From an uncultured Alistipes sp. (GTDB taxonomy: Bacteria > Bacteroidota > Bacteroidia > Bacteroidales > Rikenellaceae), in NCBI GenBank assembly GCA_900550375.1, contig URRP01000005.1:1-64000 (forward strand): 64,000 nucleotides of DNA, in the 5' to 3' direction. The stretch's first letter is position 1, and each line of letters begins with the position of its first letter. This document shows positions 36,161 through 45,202 of the stretch, one piece after another. The notes beneath the pieces are model-generated. The model ran no database searches, was not told the DNA's origin, and saw only the letters and a list, made by a program, of their open reading frames with translations. A program made the translations under genes and the position numbers.

Positions 36161-37360
36161 ATGAATCCGATTTTACGCAAACAGTTTCTCGCCCACGTAG
36201 GGCAGACCTCGCCGTCGCCGATGCTCGTCGAGGTCGAACGCGCTGAAGGCTCGTTCTTCTACACCCCCGAAGGGAAACGCTACTACGATCTGGTAGCCGG
36301 CGTCTCGGTGAGCAACGTCGGCCACTGCAACCCGGCCGTCGTGCGCGCCGTGCAGGAGCAGGCGGCGCGCTACATGCACATCATGGTCTACGGTGAAATG
36401 GTCGAATCGCCGCAGGTGACCTACGCCGCACGGATCGCCGCGGCGCTGCCCGCACCGCTCGACAGCGTCTACTTCGTCAATTCGGGTGCCGAAGCGGTCG
36501 AGGGGGCGCTGAAACTGGCCAAACGCATCACGGGACGCACCGAACTCATCTCCATGCGACGCGCCTACCACGGCTCGACGCACGGTGCGATGAGCATGAT
36601 GGGCGCTCCCGAGGGCGAGGAGTGGAAGGCGGCCTTCCGGCCGCTGCTGCCCGACGTGCGCGCCATCGAGTTCAACGACTTCGAAGCGCTCGGACGGATC
36701 ACCCGCCGCACGGCCGCCGTACTCGTAGAACCGGTGCAAGGCGAAGCGGGCGTACGACCGCCGGCCGAAGGATGGCTCGAAGCGCTGCGCGAACGCTGCG
36801 ACCGCACGGGGGCGATGCTCCTCTTCGACGAGATACAGACCGGACTGGGACGCACGGGAGCGTTGTTCGCCATGCAGAAATACGGCGTCACGCCCGACAT
36901 CGTCTGTCTGGCCAAGGCCTTCGGCGGCGGGATGCCGCTGGGGGCGTTCGTCGCGGCGAAGGAGGTGATGGACGCGCTGCAAACCGATCCCGCGCTGGGA
37001 CACATCACTACCTTCGGCGGACATCCCGTCTGCTGCGCGGCGGGGCTGGCGGCCTTCGACTATCTGGTACAAAACCGCGTCGTGGAGCAGGTCGAAGCGA
37101 AAGGCGCGCTCTACGAACAGCTGCTCGGCTGCCATCCGCAAGTATGTGAAATCCGCCGCAGCGGGCTGCTGCTGGCCGTCGAACTGGGCGACGCGGCCAA
37201 ACTTTACCGCATAATGGAACTTTTCAAAGAGGAGGGAATCCTGAGCGACTGGTTCCTCTACTGCGACACGGCGTTCCGCATTTCGCCGCCGCTGACCATC
37301 TCGGAAGAGGAGGTACGCGACTCGGCCCGTATCGTCATCGAGTGTCTGGACAGGCTGTAA
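36161..37360 (+). CDS. Class III PLP-dependent aminotransferase
   Basis: A 399-residue fold-type I aminotransferase of the acetylornithine/4-aminobutyrate group. PLP-binding features: NSGAEAVEGALKLAKR (phosphate loop), the aromatic stacker in MRRAYHGSTHGA, LLFDEIQTGLGRTG with the Asp that contacts the PLP ring, and the Schiff-base Lys in CLAKAFGGGMPLGAF. The substrate is not fixed by these motifs. No arginine-biosynthesis neighbours are present, so ArgD is not claimed. It is the last gene of the cvpA run; a hairpin follows between it and convergent nfo. Confidence 0.85.
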   Translation: MNPILRKQFLAHVGQTSPSPMLVEVERAEGSFFYTPEGKRYYDLVAGVSVSNVGHCNPAVVRAVQEQAARYMHIMVYGEMVESPQVTYAARIAAALPAPLDSVYFVNSGAEAVEGALKLAKRITGRTELISMRRAYHGSTHGAMSMMGAPEGEEWKAAFRPLLPDVRAIEFNDFEALGRITRRTAAVLVEPVQGEAGVRPPAEGWLEALRERCDRTGAMLLFDEIQTGLGRTGALFAMQKYGVTPDIVCLAKAFGGGMPLGAFVAAKEVMDALQTDPALGHITTFGGHPVCCAAGLAAFDYLVQNRVVEQVEAKGALYEQLLGCHPQVCEIRRSGLLLAVELGDAAKLYRIMELFKEEGILSDWFLYCDTAFRISPPLTISEEEVRDSARIVIECLDRL

Positions 37361-37383
37361 GAACGTCCGCTGCAAACGAATAA

Positions 37384-37413
37384 AAGCGCCGTGAAGTCAG
37401 CTTCACGACGCTT
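37384..37413. terminator. Terminator between the aminotransferase and nfo genes
   Basis: AAGCGCCGTGAAG (37384-37396) pairs with CTTCACGACGCTT (37401-37413) around a 4-base loop with one mismatch. Read leftward it ends in CTTTTATT, so it suits nfo best. Confidence 0.65.
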
Positions 37414-37444
37414 GTCCGATCCGTCGATCGCCGCGGGCGCATTC

Positions 37445-38293
37445 CTACCTGCCCTCCGCGAAGCTCTTCAGCAGCGCGATCTCCTCCGGCCAGCGGCTCT
37501 CGTCGGGCGTCTCCAAAATGAGCGGAATACCGTCGAAACGGCTGTCGGCGGCAATGTAGCGGAAACATTCCAACCCGAGCATCCCCTCGCCCAGCGGCGC
37601 ATGGCGGTCGACGCGACTGCCGACCCCCTTCATCGCATCGTTGAGATGCATTCCCCGCAGGTACTTCATCCCCACCACTTCGTCCAGCTCGCGGAAGGTC
37701 GCCTCGCACCCCTCGCGAGTCGAGAGGTCGTAACCGGCGGCGAAGGCGTGGCAGGTGTCGATGCAGATCCCCACGCGCGACTTGTCCTCCACGCGCTCGA
37801 TCAGATAGGCCAGCTGGTAGAACGAGAAACCGAGATTCGATCCCTGTCCCGCCGTATTCTCGATCACGGCCGTAACGCCGTGCGTGCGGTCGAGCGCCCG
37901 ATTGATCGACGCGGCGATGCGGTCGAGCGACTCTTCGGGCGTGATCTGCCGCAGGTGGCTGCCCGGATGGAAGTTGAGCCGGTCCAGCCCCAACGCCTCA
38001 CAGCGCGCCATCTCCTCCTCGAAGGCGCGGCGCGACTTTTCGAGCGCCTCGTCGTCGGGATGGCCCAGATTGATCAGGTAACTGTCGTGCGGCAGGATCT
38101 GCGCCGGCGTATAGCCGCACTCGTCGCAGGCGGCGCGGAAGGCCGCGATCTGAGCGGCAGTAAGCGCCGGGGCGCTCCACTGCCGTTGGTTCTTGGTAAA
38201 AAGGGCGAACGCCGTCGCCCCGATGGCACGGGCGTTGCGAGGTGCGTTCTCGACACCTCCCGCTGCACTCACATGTGCTCCGAAGTATTTCAT
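37445..38293 (-). CDS. nfo: Endonuclease IV (apurinic/apyrimidinic endonuclease)
   Basis: A 282-residue base-excision repair enzyme that cuts 5' to abasic sites using a trinuclear zinc centre. It starts MKYFGAHVSAAGGVENAP, the canonical N-terminus. Zinc-ligand segments include NFHPGSH, AVIENTAGQGSNLG, GICIDTCHAFAAGYD and HLNDAMKGVGSRVDRHAP. The upstream frame is open but overlaps the divergent DUF3078 gene, so ATG 38293 is the start. A TATATTTG -7 box on the minus strand (38318-38311) lies 18 bases ahead, back to back with that gene's promoter. Confidence 0.96.
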   Translation of the reverse strand: MKYFGAHVSAAGGVENAPRNARAIGATAFALFTKNQRQWSAPALTAAQIAAFRAACDECGYTPAQILPHDSYLINLGHPDDEALEKSRRAFEEEMARCEALGLDRLNFHPGSHLRQITPEESLDRIAASINRALDRTHGVTAVIENTAGQGSNLGFSFYQLAYLIERVEDKSRVGICIDTCHAFAAGYDLSTREGCEATFRELDEVVGMKYLRGMHLNDAMKGVGSRVDRHAPLGEGMLGLECFRYIAADSRFDGIPLILETPDESRWPEEIALLKSFAEGR

Positions 38294-38366
38294 AACAGCT
38301 CTTTTACTGACAAATATACAGGATTTTCTGAATAATTTTATATTTTTGCAGAAAATAAAATCGCGC

Positions 38367-39566
38367 ATGAAAAAGTTTACGATACTCCTTCTGACGACGG
38401 TTATTCTGTTCACAGGTCCCGCCGTCGCGCAAATTTCCATCGACCGCGTGGGACCTCAGTCCGAAAAAGTCAGCTTTATCGACTCGATTCGCCGGCAGCA
38501 GGTCGAACGCGACGCCTTCTCGCTGGCCAAGTACCGTGCCGAACGAGCCGCCATCCGCAAGGAGCGCAATTACCTCGAGATTTCCGGTTCGGTGCAGGGG
38601 ACGCTCACCTCGTTCAACGACCCGTGGATCGAAGTATCAGGCGGTGACAACTCCATCGCAGCGATCGGAACCTTCTTCTTGGATCATATCTTCACCAAGG
38701 ACAAATTCTCGATCGAGACCAAGGCGAGCGCCAAATTCGGCTACAACCGCATCAAGGCCGTCCCCGAAGGCGAGGAGGGCGAGGTCGGCATCTGGTACAA
38801 GAATCAGGACGAGTTCTGGGTGCAGACCGCCCCGTCATTCAACTTCTCGAAAAACTGGTCTTACGGCGCAATGCTCAAATTCCGCACCCAGTTCGCCAAC
38901 GGCTACAAGGCCCGCACGCAGCAGAAGGAGATTCACCGCAAGAGCACCTTCATGTCACCGGGGTATCTCGACCTGTCGGTCGGTCTGACCTACAACTGTC
39001 CCAACAAGAGCTTTCCGATCAAAATCAATATGTCGCCGGTAGCCCTGAGCGCCGTCTTCGTCGAAAGCAAGCAGATCCGTGAAAATTTCGTCTACGACTT
39101 CAGCGAAAAGAACCGTGAGGAGGACAAACGCAAATACGTCGAACCCTACGGCGTGCCGTCGAACAAATCCTCGAAGTACGAAGGCGGTTCGTCGATCCAG
39201 ATCGATTTCGACCGTAAATTCGGCAAACGCGACGTGCTGCGTTACCGCACGACCTTCTTCTCGTTCTACGGCTGGATTTCGAACCTCGGCCAGAAAAACA
39301 AAGTCTCGAATTTCCACGACTACATCGCTGCTTACAGCCAGTGGGAGGCCGACGGAAAGGATCAGGAGACCAAGCCGACGCTGCCGATCCACCCCACGAT
39401 CCGCTGGGAGAATACGCTCGATATCAAGGCGACGAAATTCCTCACCACGAGCATCTATTTCCAGCTCTACTACAACCGCGCCCAAAGTTATGAGGTGCAG
39501 ACCCAAGCCATCCTGAGCGTCGGCCTGAGCTATACCTTCCAGAACAAGCCCAAACCCAAGAAATAA
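38367..39566 (+). CDS. DUF3078-family outer-membrane beta-barrel protein
   Basis: A 399-residue exported protein. A signal peptide (MKKFTILLLTTVILFTGPAVAQ) is followed by alternating beta strands rich in aromatic residues, ending with YTFQNKPKPKK, which suggests an outer-membrane barrel. DUF3078 proteins are common in Bacteroidetes and of unknown function. The promoter -7 box TATTTTTG (38341-38348) lies 18 bases before the ATG. Thirteen bases separate it from the S41 peptidase gene, so the two are probably co-transcribed. Confidence 0.82.
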   Translation: MKKFTILLLTTVILFTGPAVAQISIDRVGPQSEKVSFIDSIRRQQVERDAFSLAKYRAERAAIRKERNYLEISGSVQGTLTSFNDPWIEVSGGDNSIAAIGTFFLDHIFTKDKFSIETKASAKFGYNRIKAVPEGEEGEVGIWYKNQDEFWVQTAPSFNFSKNWSYGAMLKFRTQFANGYKARTQQKEIHRKSTFMSPGYLDLSVGLTYNCPNKSFPIKINMSPVALSAVFVESKQIRENFVYDFSEKNREEDKRKYVEPYGVPSNKSSKYEGGSSIQIDFDRKFGKRDVLRYRTTFFSFYGWISNLGQKNKVSNFHDYIAAYSQWEADGKDQETKPTLPIHPTIRWENTLDIKATKFLTTSIYFQLYYNRAQSYEVQTQAILSVGLSYTFQNKPKPKK

Positions 39567-39579
39567 GCCGCAGTGCATC

Positions 39580-41292
39580 ATGTATAAAAACTCTCGTTCC
39601 ACCGTTCTGCTTCCGCTCATCGTCGCAGCAGCAGTCGCTCTGGGCATCTTCCTCGGACAATTTCTGGGACGGTCGTCGGCCGAATCCGACATCAAGGGCA
39701 TCCTGCGCTCGCTGGCACTGCCGCAGAACAAAGTTTCGCAGACGCTGTCGCTCATCGAGACGCAGTACGTCGATTCGGTGGCCATCGATTCGCTCGTCGA
39801 ACGGGCGCTACCTGTCATCGTCTCGGAACTCGACCCCCACTCGGTCTACATCCCCGCCTCGGAGCTGGCCGAAGTCAACGAACCGCTCGACGGGGAGTTC
39901 GACGGCATCGGCGTGGTCTTCAATATGGCCACCGACACGGTGATCGTCCTGAACGTCATCCCCTCGGGACCGAGCGACAAGGCGGGCGTCGTGGCCGGCG
40001 ACCGCATCGTGCGCATCAACGATTCGCTGGTGGCGGGACAGCAGATCGCCCAGCGCGAGATCATGCGCCGGCTGCGCGGCAAACGCGGCACGGAGGTTCG
40101 GCTGGGACTCGAACGGCACGGCATCGACGAACTGGTCGAGGTGACGGTCGTGCGCGGCAAAATCCCGATCCGAAGCCTCACGGCGGCGCTGATGCTCACC
40201 GACGACATCGCCTTTGTCAAGCTGGATCAGTTCGCCCGCACCTCCCACACCGAGCTGTTCGAAGCGCTCGCAAGGCTGCGATCGGAGGGGATGCGCAAAC
40301 TGATCCTCGACCTGCGGGGCAATTCGGGCGGATTCCTCGATCAGGCGATCGAGATCGCCAACGAATTCCTGCCTACGGGCAAACTGATCGTCTACACCGA
40401 AGACCGCAACCACGAACGCATCGATCAATACAGTGACGGCGCGGGCAGCGCCACCGACCTCGATCTGGCGGTTCTGATCGACGAGGGGAGTGCCTCGTCG
40501 AGCGAAATTCTGGCCGGAGCGTTGCAGGACAACGACCGCGGGACGATCATCGGCCGCCGTTCATTCGGCAAGGGACTCGTCCAACAGCAAATCCCCTATG
40601 CCGACGGTTCGGCACTGCGGCTGACCGTCGCCCGTTACTACACCCCCACGGGCCGTTCGATCCAGAAACCCTATACCTCGGGCGACGCCGACAGTTACGA
40701 GGCCGACATCTGGAACCGCTACCGGCACAACGAATTCTTCTCGGCCGACTCGGTACGGTTCGACGACTCGCTGCGCCGCGTAACGCCCGGCGGCAAGGTG
40801 GTTTACGGCGGCGGCGGGATCATGCCCGACCTCTTCGTGCCGCTCGATACGACGGCGTTGACCAAATATTTCATCGAGGTATCGGGGCGCAATATCCTCT
40901 ACCGCTACACCATCGAATACGCCGACACCCACCGCAAGAAGCTCAACGCCGTAAAGACGGCCGCCGAGCTGAAATCCCTGCTGGAGAGCGACAAAGGATT
41001 GGTCGACGATTTCGTCCGCTATGCCGCCCGCAAGGGCGTGGCCCCGCGTTATCGCGACATCGCCCGTTCGCGGCAACTGATCGAGGCACAGCTCAAGGCC
41101 TACATCGGCCGCAATACCTCGCTCGAAGACAGCGGATATTTCCTGAGCATCTACCCGGAGGACGAGGTGATCATGCGCGCTATCAAGGAGCTGGAGCATC
41201 CCACGATCCCGACGGTGAAGGCAGAGACGGCGGTGAAGGCGGCGGAGACCGCCGCACAGGAAGAGCCTGCGGAGGAGGTGTCGCATGATTAA
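39580..41292 (+). CDS. S41-family C-terminal processing peptidase
   Basis: A 570-residue membrane-anchored or periplasmic protease. An N-terminal hydrophobic segment (about 6-26) precedes the tail-specific protease N-domain, a PDZ domain (about 95-185; IVLNVIPSGPSDKAGVVAGD), and the S41 catalytic core. The core has the nucleophile Ser in DEGSASSSEIL and the general-base Lys in RSFGKGLVQQQ. A C-terminal extension (about 410-570) ends in an Ala/Glu-rich stretch. It is likely to cleave C-terminal tails of envelope proteins. The gene overlaps the next small gene by eight bases. Confidence 0.92.
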   Translation: MYKNSRSTVLLPLIVAAAVALGIFLGQFLGRSSAESDIKGILRSLALPQNKVSQTLSLIETQYVDSVAIDSLVERALPVIVSELDPHSVYIPASELAEVNEPLDGEFDGIGVVFNMATDTVIVLNVIPSGPSDKAGVVAGDRIVRINDSLVAGQQIAQREIMRRLRGKRGTEVRLGLERHGIDELVEVTVVRGKIPIRSLTAALMLTDDIAFVKLDQFARTSHTELFEALARLRSEGMRKLILDLRGNSGGFLDQAIEIANEFLPTGKLIVYTEDRNHERIDQYSDGAGSATDLDLAVLIDEGSASSSEILAGALQDNDRGTIIGRRSFGKGLVQQQIPYADGSALRLTVARYYTPTGRSIQKPYTSGDADSYEADIWNRYRHNEFFSADSVRFDDSLRRVTPGGKVVYGGGGIMPDLFVPLDTTALTKYFIEVSGRNILYRYTIEYADTHRKKLNAVKTAAELKSLLESDKGLVDDFVRYAARKGVAPRYRDIARSRQLIEAQLKAYIGRNTSLEDSGYFLSIYPEDEVIMRAIKELEHPTIPTVKAETAVKAAETAAQEEPAEEVSHD

Positions 41293-41545
41293 GCGTATCG
41301 TCGGGCGGCTGGCCGCCGCTGCGGTCCTCGCAGTCATAGTTTTCACCATTCTGGGATACGGCACCTATGCATCGTTCATCGAGCAGGATATTCCACCGGC
41401 CACAGCTCCTGTTACGGCATCCGGTCCGCAGCCTGACGCCGAAGCGGCCGTCACAGCTGAGGAGACCGTCACGGTCGACACACTCGCGGTCGAGAGACCG
41501 GCCTCCGATTCAACCTCGATTCCGACAGAGCCGATAAGCCGTTAA
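41285..41545 (+). CDS. Small single-span membrane protein
   Basis: An 86-residue protein with one transmembrane helix (about 9-28) followed by a low-complexity Ala/Pro/Thr/Glu-rich tail of about 55 residues, probably in the periplasm. The eight-base overlap with the S41 peptidase gene argues that it is real and co-translated. I do not recognise a family. A strong terminator follows four bases later. Confidence 0.6.
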   Translation: MIKRIVGRLAAAAVLAVIVFTILGYGTYASFIEQDIPPATAPVTASGPQPDAEAAVTAEETVTVDTLAVERPASDSTSIPTEPISR

Positions 41546-41548
41546 AAT

Positions 41549-41586
41549 AAAAAGCTGCAACCGGAAAAAGAGTTGCAGCTTTTTTC
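41549..41586 (+). terminator. Terminator after the S41 peptidase operon
   Basis: AAAAAGCTGCAAC (41549-41561) pairs with GTTGCAGCTTTTT (41572-41584), with a T-run continuing. The A-rich left side lets it act on the convergent pseudogene too. Confidence 0.85.
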
Positions 41587-41599
41587 ATCACGAATCCGC

Positions 41600-42472
41600 T
41601 TACTTGCGTTCCCGCCCGAAACGCAGGCCGACGCTCAAGCCGAAGGGAAACTGATCGCTGGATATGTATTTCTGAGGAATTCGCGTGAAGATATGGCCTA
41701 TTCCGGTAAAGGCCACATCAGCATACAACCCGCGCGTCAATCGCACATAAGCACCCAATCGGTAATTGAATAGGTATGTCCATAGCGTCAACGGATATTG
41801 TTTATATACCCAAGTTGGATCGGAATCATATCGCTGTGTTTCAATCTTAATAAGATTTTCTCGTTGATCGCCCCAATCGAAACGGTGATAGGTCGCGCCA
41901 AGCCCGATATCGATATAGAAAAAGGTTTTCAAACGACGACTGTAACCCCGTATCTCAGCTTGCGAACCGAAAGCGATCGCCTGGTGGTCGTATGTTTCAA
42001 CTGTAGGGTCAGGATCCCAATAGGAGCCGCGTGTCGGCTGGGTCGAAAGATACCGAACGAAAGCTCCCACGCCGATACGATTGTTGCGGTTCAAGATACG
42101 CATCGCCGACGCATCGACCGACCAACCACCAAGAATCGTACTCCACGAAGCTCAGTACAACATCCGCTGCTGCGGAACTTCGTTGAACGCACGGCCCCGC
42201 CACGGCTGCCAACCCTTGCTCTTCCCCCTGTAAAGCATCCGCTCATCATTGTCGGCGCTTATGACATACTCTACTCGACGGCGCGGCACGAACAGCAGCA
42301 GCGAATCGCCTGCCGATACCGCACTGTTGTAGAACAGACTGTCACCCTTGCTCTTCTCCCAAAGAACACGTCCTGCAAGCGGATTTTTGCCGCGTAACAC
42401 AATTACATTCTGCGACTTGCATGGAAACAGACCCAGAAGGGTGAAAACGGATAATAACAGAAATCGTCTCAT
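41600..42472 (-). pseudogene. Outer-membrane-type protein gene interrupted by one in-frame TGA
   Basis: The frame would encode about 290 residues, with a signal peptide (MRRFLLLSVFTLLGLFPCKSQ) and beta-barrel-like strands ending in QFPFGLSVGLRFGRERK. A single TGA at 42154-42152 splits it, after QQRMLY. The same frame continues at once as ASWSTILGGWSVDASAMRIL and stays open for 183 codons, with the composition of the first part. No frameshift is needed to join the halves. It is most likely a recent nonsense mutation (for example from TGG or CGA). A sequencing error or read-through cannot be excluded. A downstream ATG at 42103 could give a fragment without a signal peptide. Confidence 0.75.
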
Positions 42473-42540
42473 TTATAAAGGTTTTAGGTTTTAAGGTTCT
42501 GGTGTAATCCCTCTGCAGAACGCGGTTTCGGACCGAACGG

Positions 42541-43581
42541 CTAAAGGGAGGGAGAATCGAGGCCGCCTTCGCGGGCGAACTCCTCGACCGAACGGATATA
42601 ATGAGCGATCGTCTCGTCCATCGAGACATAGGATTTGCCCCCGGCGGCATTCTTGTGGCCGCCGCCGTCGAAATACTTGCGGGCAAAGAGATTGACGTCC
42701 ACCTCGCCGCGCGAACGCAGCGAAACACGGATGAACTTGTGGTGGCCGAGGAACATGGCCGACATCTTCATCTTCTTGATCGTCAGCGGATAATTTACGA
42801 AACCCTCGCTGTCGCCCTGCTGAAACCGGTAGCGGCGCATCTCGGACTCGGTGAGCGACATATAGGCCACCGTACCCCCCTGAATGATGTTCATCTTGCG
42901 GTGGATGGCATAGCCGAACAGACGGGCACGGTCCTCCGTATATCCGTTGTAGACGTCATTATGGATGCGGGGGATATCGATCCCCTTTTCGAGCAGCACC
43001 GCTACGGCGCGGAACAGGTCGGGGGTAAGAAACGAAAAGGCGAAATTGCCCGTGTCGGTCATCATGCCCACATAGAGCGCTTCGGCCATCTTGCGGGTAA
43101 TGACCTCCGTGCCGCAGAGCTGCTCGATGATGCAGTAGAGCAGAAAACAGGTGCTCGACGACCCGGGATAGGAGAACTGAAGATCGAACCCGTCGTCGGG
43201 CGAGAGGTGGTGGTCGATCAGCACGCGGCGCGCGGCGGTATTTTCGGCCAGCGCGTCGCTGAGCGCCTCGAGCCGCGACAGGGAGTTGAAATCGAGGCAG
43301 AAGAGGATATCCGCCCCGCGGATGGCTTCGAGCGCCTGCTCGGGCGCGAATCGGAAGATCACCACTTCGCGGATGTCGGGCATCCAGTCGAGAAAATAGG
43401 GGTATTTGTTGGGGACGATCATCGTCACCTCATGCCCCATCGCCGCGAGCACTTCGCGCCATGCCGTCGAGGCCCCGATCGCATCGCCGTCGGGATTGGT
43501 ATGGACGACCAACACGATCTTGCGGTGAGGTGCGGCAAGCAGTTCGCGAAGCGCCCCAATCTTTTCACTGTCAATCTTCAT
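42541..43581 (-). CDS. nrnA: Bifunctional oligoribonuclease / PAP phosphatase NrnA (DHH family)
   Basis: Degrades very short RNAs and hydrolyses 3'-phosphoadenosine 5'-phosphate. It has 346 residues. The DHH domain carries VVHTNPDGDAIGAS (motif I), LFCLDFNS (motif II) and the DHH signature VLIDHHLSPDD. The DHHA1 domain ends with GGGHKNAAGGKS. It lies 33 bases after nth, yet a TATCTTTG -7 box on the minus strand (43594-43587) sits only five bases before the ATG, so an internal promoter could give a nearly leaderless transcript. The gene is last in the pcrA-GT2-nth run. Confidence 0.93.
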   Translation of the reverse strand: MKIDSEKIGALRELLAAPHRKIVLVVHTNPDGDAIGASTAWREVLAAMGHEVTMIVPNKYPYFLDWMPDIREVVIFRFAPEQALEAIRGADILFCLDFNSLSRLEALSDALAENTAARRVLIDHHLSPDDGFDLQFSYPGSSSTCFLLYCIIEQLCGTEVITRKMAEALYVGMMTDTGNFAFSFLTPDLFRAVAVLLEKGIDIPRIHNDVYNGYTEDRARLFGYAIHRKMNIIQGGTVAYMSLTESEMRRYRFQQGDSEGFVNYPLTIKKMKMSAMFLGHHKFIRVSLRSRGEVDVNLFARKYFDGGGHKNAAGGKSYVSMDETIAHYIRSVEEFAREGGLDSPSL

Positions 43582-43614
43582 CGCTCCAAAGATAGCAAAA
43601 GGATCGGAAAATTC

Positions 43615-44265
43615 CTACTTATCCGTGATTTTCTGCTTTTCATAGCTTTTGCACCACGGCGCGATCCCGCAGGTCGCACATTTCGGAGCTCGCGCCGTGC
43701 AGACGTAACGGCCGTGGAGGATCAGCCAGTGATGGGCCACGGGCAGCAGATGCGAAGGGATATTCCGTTCGAGCTGCAACTCGGTCTGGAGCGGAGTTTT
43801 GGCGCCGCGCGTAAGGCCGATGCGGGCCGAGACGCGGAAGACATGGGTATCGACGGGCATCACCTCCTTTCCCCAGATCACGGCCCCCACGACATTGGCC
43901 GTCTTGCGCCCCACGCCCGGCAGCCGCTGCAAAGCGTCGAGATCCGACGGCACCACGCCGCCGAACTCCGTGCAGAGCATCCGCGCCATGGCAGCCAGAT
44001 TCTTCGCCTTGTTGTTGGGATAGGAGATGCTTTTGATGTAGGCGTAGATCTCCTCCGCCGTAGCCTGCGCCATCGCCTCGGGCGTGGGATAGGCCTCGAA
44101 AAGCGCCGGCGTCGTCATGTTGACCCGCTTGTCGGTACACTGCGCCGAGAGGATCACCGCCACCAGCAGCTCGTAGGGGTTCTTGTAGCGCAACTCGCTC
44201 TCGGCCACGGGCATATTGGCCTCGAACCAGCCGATCACACCTGCATAACGTTCCTTCGATGTCAT
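43615..44265 (-). CDS. nth: Endonuclease III
   Basis: DNA glycosylase/AP lyase of 216 residues for oxidised pyrimidines. Helix-hairpin-helix LPGVGRKTANVV carries the catalytic Lys, VMPVDTHVFRVSARIGL the catalytic Asp, and the C-terminal CTARAPKCATCGIAPWC the four cysteines of the [4Fe-4S] cluster. ATG 44265 (MTSKERYAGVIGWF) is chosen because it follows the GT2 stop by five bases; an in-frame extension upstream would overlap that gene. It is co-transcribed with the GT2 gene. Confidence 0.96.
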   Translation of the reverse strand: MTSKERYAGVIGWFEANMPVAESELRYKNPYELLVAVILSAQCTDKRVNMTTPALFEAYPTPEAMAQATAEEIYAYIKSISYPNNKAKNLAAMARMLCTEFGGVVPSDLDALQRLPGVGRKTANVVGAVIWGKEVMPVDTHVFRVSARIGLTRGAKTPLQTELQLERNIPSHLLPVAHHWLILHGRYVCTARAPKCATCGIAPWCKSYEKQKITDK

Positions 44266-44270
44266 AGTCT

Positions 44271-45200
44271 TTATGGTTTGGGCCGCCCTCGCAGCCATTT
44301 CTTCACCAACAGGCCGTATCCCGCCGCGTCGAAGGCAAGGTGCGGATGACGCCGTACATCACCGCTCCAGCGGGCCAGATACTCCGCCGTCGTACCGTCG
44401 CGCGACAGCACCCACAACGCCACGCGCATACGCCGCCGCAGCAGCGCCCGCACGTGACGCCCCGTCCCGTAACGGGCGTCGAACCAGAGGGAGATGTCGC
44501 ACAGCGAGTCGCAGAAGGCGATCCGCCCGCGGTAGGCGCCGCTCTGGCTGACACTCTCGGGCAACATACGGTGGACGGCCGTCACGGCCTCCGATGCGGC
44601 GATGCGGCTGCACGCCGCGAACCAGATCCACATCGGCGTGTCATCGGTCAGCCACTCGGGATGCTCCTCCGGCCGCACCTCGGCATAGTAGCGCAGGATC
44701 AACTCCCGCCGTGCGACGGCCGTGCAGTTCTCGACCGTGTTGTCGAACAGCAGCCGGTCGAAATCGCAGAAGAGTTCGCCGGCAGGATAACGCTGCCGCT
44801 CGCCCGTCGCCTCGAACCGCCGCTCGGAGCGGGTACAGCTCAACCCGCAGGCCGGATCGGCCTCCAGTGCCTCGACCTGCCGTTGCAGCTTGAGCGGGTC
44901 GCACCACCAGTCGTCACCGTCGCACATCGCCACGTAACGGCCCCGGCAAGCCTCGATCGTGCGCCGGTAGTTGGCGCGCATCCCCACGTTGACATCCCCC
45001 GTCACCAGCCGGATGCGGTCGGGATAACGCGCGGCGTAGTCGCCGCAGATCGCCGCCGTATCGTCCGTACTGCAATCGTCGCTCACGACCAGCTCCACGG
45101 CGAACGTCGTCCGCTGCGCGAGCACCCCTTCGATCGCGCGGGCGATGTAGGGCGCGTGGTTGTAGGCGGTCATGCAGACCGATACGAGGGGTGTTTCCAT
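44271..45200 (-). CDS. Family 2 glycosyltransferase
   Basis: A 309-residue GT-A fold glycosyltransferase. The N-terminus LVSVCMTAYNHAPYIARAI, the nucleotide-sugar site VSDDCSTDDTA and the metal-binding DGDDWW (about residues 94-99) are intact. The pattern ECRGRYVAMCDGDD-like with CSRIA helices at the C-terminus resembles surface-glycan GT2 enzymes. It lies two bases after the pcrA stop and five bases before nth, an odd partner for repair genes; no glycan cluster is near. Donor and acceptor are unknown. Confidence 0.87.
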   Translation of the reverse strand: METPLVSVCMTAYNHAPYIARAIEGVLAQRTTFAVELVVSDDCSTDDTAAICGDYAARYPDRIRLVTGDVNVGMRANYRRTIEACRGRYVAMCDGDDWWCDPLKLQRQVEALEADPACGLSCTRSERRFEATGERQRYPAGELFCDFDRLLFDNTVENCTAVARRELILRYYAEVRPEEHPEWLTDDTPMWIWFAACSRIAASEAVTAVHRMLPESVSQSGAYRGRIAFCDSLCDISLWFDARYGTGRHVRALLRRRMRVALWVLSRDGTTAEYLARWSGDVRRHPHLAFDAAGYGLLVKKWLRGRPKP

Positions 45201-45202
45201 CG

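Noticed and set aside
36161..37360. Naming the class III aminotransferase ArgD
   Set aside because: The PLP motifs are shared by many class III enzymes, and no arginine genes are nearby.
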